Shown here: piece by piece, positions 61,303 to 64,000 of the stretch
How positions within the stretch are numbered: the stretch's first letter is position 1
Layout: every line of letters begins with the position of its first letter
NCBI RefSeq assembly: GCF_041224425.1
Contig: NZ_JBGFGL010000075.1
Span: 62,001 to 126,000, forward strand
Length of the DNA: 64,000 nucleotides
DNA from: Psychroserpens sp041224425
GTDB lineage: Bacteria; Bacteroidota; Bacteroidia; Flavobacteriales; Flavobacteriaceae
Reading direction: 5' to 3'
Program-made: the position numbers and the translations under genes
Notes under the pieces: model-generated
Seen by the model: only the letters and a program-made list of their open reading frames with translations
Database searches by the model: none
What the model was told of the DNA's origin: nothing

Positions 61303-62372
61303 TATCTAAAGATACTAAAATCGAGTTTCAACGAAAATACATTGCTGTATAATGCCACACTTTGATCGCCAATATCAGTAAAAGCATAATCCAACTGAAT
61401 GCCTTTATATTTAAATCCCAACCCTAAACTTGGTTGGAAGGTCAGACTTTCAGAATTATCCAATTGAAGTTCATTTTGGAAGTTTCCCATGCCTGCTCTC
61501 AAAAAGACCAAATCCGTATAACCAAATTCAAAGCCTAAAGCTGGATTGATACTTGCAAAAGAGGTTGAAATAATATCGTTGTTTTCTTCAAAACGAACAT
61601 TTAAATCAAAGGAAGCCAACAAGGAATAATCATAGTGAAAGATGAATTTTTTAGACATTCCGATTTGTAATTTAGGAATGGTTAACTCGGTTTTTTCAGG
61701 AACCGTTTGGTTTTGTCCATCGATCGCGTTCTGGATATCTTCAAGTTTATCTTCATCAAATGACCAAGCGTTAAAGGTTGTGGTGATGTCTCTTGCCATG
61801 ATTCCAAATTTCCAATCATTTTTTGATTCAAACTGAATTCCAGCATCCAAACCAAAGCCCCAAGAATTGGCAAAATCACCAATAATTCTTCGAACTACTT
61901 TGGCGTTAACTCCATAGCTTAATCCAGGAATAGGTAAGTTTCTTGCATAAGAAAACGTTAGCGCATAGTCTGCTGTAGAAAACAAACTCACACGATCGTA
62001 ATTGATGTTCCCTTGGTCGTCTATCAATTGTGTAGTGTCTAAAATGTCATCAACACCAAAACGAATCAGTGACACAGCAATGGCACTTCGATCGTCTAGC
62101 GGTTTTGCAAAGGCGATGTAATTGTAGTTGGCAATATTGGCAAAGTAGCTCGAGTGTAAGGCAGCAAGTTGGTTGTCCTCCAAATGCACTAACCCAGCAG
62201 GATTCCAGTAACCAGAGTTTACATCAGCAGTATGGGAAACCACAGCATTGCTCATTCCAAGAGCCGCAGCGTCAACACCAATATTTAAAAACTCATTAGA
62301 GTATTTTCGGGTGGTTTGCGCAGAAGCTATCAGTGTTACCAATGATAGAATAAGGAATGCGTAATTCTTCAA
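61302..62372 (-). CDS. PorV/PorQ-family outer-membrane beta-barrel protein
   Basis: No ATG is available near the start; TTG 62372 (356 residues) gives the cleanest signal peptide (MKNYAFLILSLVTLIASAQ), and TTG 62378 is also possible. The mature part has the family opening KYSNEFLNIGVDAAALGM, then SGYWNPAGL, and alternating beta strands to a C-terminal Phe-containing strand (FSLKLDFSIFR). Members of this FadL-like group include T9SS parts PorV and PorQ, but I cannot say that this one is a T9SS component. It overlaps lnt by one base. Confidence 0.85.
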   Translation of the reverse strand: MKNYAFLILSLVTLIASAQTTRKYSNEFLNIGVDAAALGMSNAVVSHTADVNSGYWNPAGLVHLEDNQLAALHSSYFANIANYNYIAFAKPLDDRSAIAVSLIRFGVDDILDTTQLIDDQGNINYDRVSLFSTADYALTFSYARNLPIPGLSYGVNAKVVRRIIGDFANSWGFGLDAGIQFESKNDWKFGIMARDITTTFNAWSFDEDKLEDIQNAIDGQNQTVPEKTELTIPKLQIGMSKKFIFHYDYSLLASFDLNVRFEENNDIISTSFASINPALGFEFGYTDLVFLRAGMGNFQNELQLDNSESLTFQPSLGLGFKYKGIQLDYAFTDIGDQSVALYSNVFSLKLDFSIFR

Positions 62373-62447
62373 TAGCAAAATTTTTTACAAAGATGCATAA
62401 TATTTTCAATCTATTAAACTATAAAATAAAACAGATATTGCCTTTGT

Positions 62448-62480
62448 TTTGTTTAAGTCGTAAATAGTTTGCTATTTTTA
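62448..62480 (+). promoter_or_regulatory. Possible promoter of pssA
   Basis: TTTG (62448-62451) and TATTTTTA (62473-62480, one mismatch to TAnnTTTG) are 21 bases apart, and the ATG follows at 62496. The match is weaker than that of the operon promoter. Confidence 0.35.
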
Positions 62481-62495
62481 CATAAATCTTAATAC

Positions 62496-63248
62496 ATGCC
62501 ATTAAAACGGTACATTCCTAATTTCATTACGCTTCTTAATTTATTCTGTGGAAGCATTGCTGTGCTCTTTGCAGTCAACAATAATTTTGTAGGTGCTGCA
62601 ACCTTTGTTTTTTTAGGTGTTTTCTTTGATTTTTTTGACGGTTTTGCCGCTCGAAAACTCAATGTTCAAAGTGAGTTGGGTGTGCAATTGGATTCTTTGG
62701 CAGATTTGGTCACTAGCGGATTGGTTCCTGGAATAGTGATGTTTAAATTGATTGCGATGAGCTTGGAAGTTCCACAGTTTGAGCAAGGAGAACATTGGAG
62801 TGTTTTGATGAATTGGCAAGGACTGCAAATTGCGCCTTTATCTTTAATAGGCTTATGTATCACTTTGGCATCAGCATATCGTTTGGCTAAATTCAATATA
62901 GATGATGAACAACAAACCTATTTTAAAGGTTTGCCAACACCTGCCAACGCGTTATTGATTTTGTCATTGCCTTTAATTGTAGAATTTCAAAATAATATGG
63001 CTTTCAATGCCTTGATTTTCAATCCGTGGATCTTGATTGGAATCACTCTCTTAAGCTGTTATTTATTGAATTCAAAAATAAAATTGTTGGCCTTGAAGTT
63101 CAAGAATTTCAATTTTTCTGAAAATAAATTTAGGTATGCCTTAATTGCTTTAAGCATCGTCTTTATAATCGTATTTCATTTTATCGCCATACCACTCATC
63201 ATTCTTGTTTATATATTACTGTCTTTAATTAACAACACTACGAACTAA
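62496..63248 (+). CDS. pssA: CDP-diacylglycerol-serine O-phosphatidyltransferase
   Basis: PssA makes phosphatidylserine, the precursor of phosphatidylethanolamine. The 250-residue membrane protein has a perfect CDP-alcohol phosphatidyltransferase motif: Asp45, Asp48-Gly49, Ala52-Arg53, Gly62, Asp66 and Asp70. The N-terminus NFITLLNLFCGSIAVLFA and about seven hydrophobic spans are typical of the type II PssA. The TerC-family gene follows after 9 bases. Confidence 0.95.
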   Translation: MPLKRYIPNFITLLNLFCGSIAVLFAVNNNFVGAATFVFLGVFFDFFDGFAARKLNVQSELGVQLDSLADLVTSGLVPGIVMFKLIAMSLEVPQFEQGEHWSVLMNWQGLQIAPLSLIGLCITLASAYRLAKFNIDDEQQTYFKGLPTPANALLILSLPLIVEFQNNMAFNALIFNPWILIGITLLSCYLLNSKIKLLALKFKNFNFSENKFRYALIALSIVFIIVFHFIAIPLIILVYILLSLINNTTN

Positions 63249-63257
63249 ATTATCGCT

Positions 63258-64000
63258 ATGTTAGAAGTTATTTTTACCTTATTAATGCTCGTGCTACTAC
63301 AAGCTGTATTGGGCTTTGACAATTTATTGTACATTTCTTTGGAATCTAAAAAAGCTCCTGAAACAGATCAAAAACGGGTAAGAAAAGTTGGGATTCTTAT
63401 AGCTATTGTTTTAAGGATTGTTCTCCTTTTTGTCTTAGTGTCGGTTATTGATTACTTTCAAGAACCCTTTTCTTTTTTGACAGGAACAATTGAGAACGTT
63501 CTTGATTTTGCTTTCAACGGTCACAGTATAATTGTGTTGGCTGGAGGCGCATTTATAATTTACACAGCATTGAAGGAAATTTGGCACATGATAGCAAAGC
63601 ATGATTTGAGTGAAGATATTGATGCCAACGGAAATGGGAAAAAGTCTTCAAATGCAGTAATCGTAAGCATTGTTTTAATGAACTTGGTCTTTTCCTTTGA
63701 TTCTATTCTTGCAGCAATTGGTTTAACAAATGAAATTGAAAATTCAACAACAGCCTTTATTGTTATGGCAATAGCTATTGTATTGAGTGGTATATTAATG
63801 CTCGTTCTTGCTGATCGAATTTCAGTGTTTTTAGCTAAAAACAGAATGTATGAGGTGTTAGGATTGTTTATCCTTTTTATAGTTGGTATTATGTTGGTTA
63901 CTGAAGGAGGTCATTTAGCACACTTGAAAATCTTTGGAAATGAAATTGTACCAATGAGTAAAACCACGTTTTATTTTGTCATCGCAATACTAGTGGTTAC
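63258..64000 (+). CDS. TerC-family integral membrane protein (truncated at the window edge)
   Basis: ATG 63258 opens a frame that runs to the end of the window (247 codons visible). The translation shows the TerC pattern: LLQAVLGFDNLLYISL near the N-terminus and the repeat VFSFDSILAAIGL near residue 140, with acidic residues inside hydrophobic spans, and a central cytoplasmic loop (KHDLSEDIDANGNGKK). TerC proteins are linked to tellurite resistance or to metal (Mn2+) export and metalation of exported proteins. The C-terminus is missing. Confidence 0.9.
   Translation, partial: MLEVIFTLLMLVLLQAVLGFDNLLYISLESKKAPETDQKRVRKVGILIAIVLRIVLLFVLVSVIDYFQEPFSFLTGTIENVLDFAFNGHSIIVLAGGAFIIYTALKEIWHMIAKHDLSEDIDANGNGKKSSNAVIVSIVLMNLVFSFDSILAAIGLTNEIENSTTAFIVMAIAIVLSGILMLVLADRISVFLAKNRMYEVLGLFILFIVGIMLVTEGGHLAHLKIFGNEIVPMSKTTFYFVIAILVV

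Overview
The window comes from the chromosome of a low-GC member of the Bacteroidetes, almost certainly a marine Flavobacteriaceae. The evidence is a subtilase with a type IX secretion (T9SS) C-terminal sorting domain, a PorV/PorQ-family barrel, a flavobacterial-type SecA (1117 residues, no C-terminal zinc motif), DUF2911 and DUF2795 proteins, MORN-variant and PD40 proteins, and TAnnTTTG-type -7 promoter elements typical of the phylum. I saw no tRNA, rRNA, CRISPR array, insertion sequence or integrase.

Layout. Positions 1-24253 hold ordinary chromosomal genes in short units: the start of a lipoprotein gene, a MORN-repeat protein, mnmA, a T9SS-type S8 peptidase, a nitronate monooxygenase-like flavoprotein, an ATP-grasp ligase, a PD40 protein, a MATE exporter, a PAP2 phosphatase facing a polyprenyl-phosphate-type glycosyltransferase, MeaB, a DUF2911 protein, an ECF sigma/anti-sigma/repeat-protein operon, an M23 peptidase, secA flanked by REP-like palindromes, a DUF2795 protein, a cobalamin adenosyltransferase, an ABC ATPase followed by a 42-residue membrane protein found by hand, a methyltransferase and an ABC-F ATPase.

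Positions 24305-59703 are one co-oriented run of 32 genes behind a good promoter: a surface-polysaccharide locus. It holds export parts (Wza-like lipoprotein, Wzc-like tyrosine kinase, Wzm/Wzt ABC transporter with an extended Wzt C-terminus), precursor genes (TviB/TviC-like UDP-HexNAc dehydrogenase and epimerase), two initiating phosphoglycosyl transferases, about 13 glycosyltransferases including an exostosin-family one, and many decorating enzymes: three sulfotransferase-like proteins, a pyruvyl transferase, an FkbM and two other methyltransferases, a full asparagine-synthase-like amidotransferase and a second one lacking the glutaminase domain. A transglutaminase-like protein and an O-antigen ligase/polymerase sit near the end behind a probable internal promoter. 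No Wzx flippase is present. The likely product is an acidic, probably sulfated and possibly amidated and pyruvylated glycan.

Positions 59704-64000 return to housekeeping: lnt, a PorV/PorQ-family protein, pssA and a truncated TerC-family gene at the right edge. The points most worth a second look are the mixed export logic and dense decoration of the polysaccharide locus, the wzt-sulfotransferase overlap, the transglutaminase-like gene, the sigma-factor operon with its PELPE and KMEAWG repeats, and the covarying palindromes around secA.
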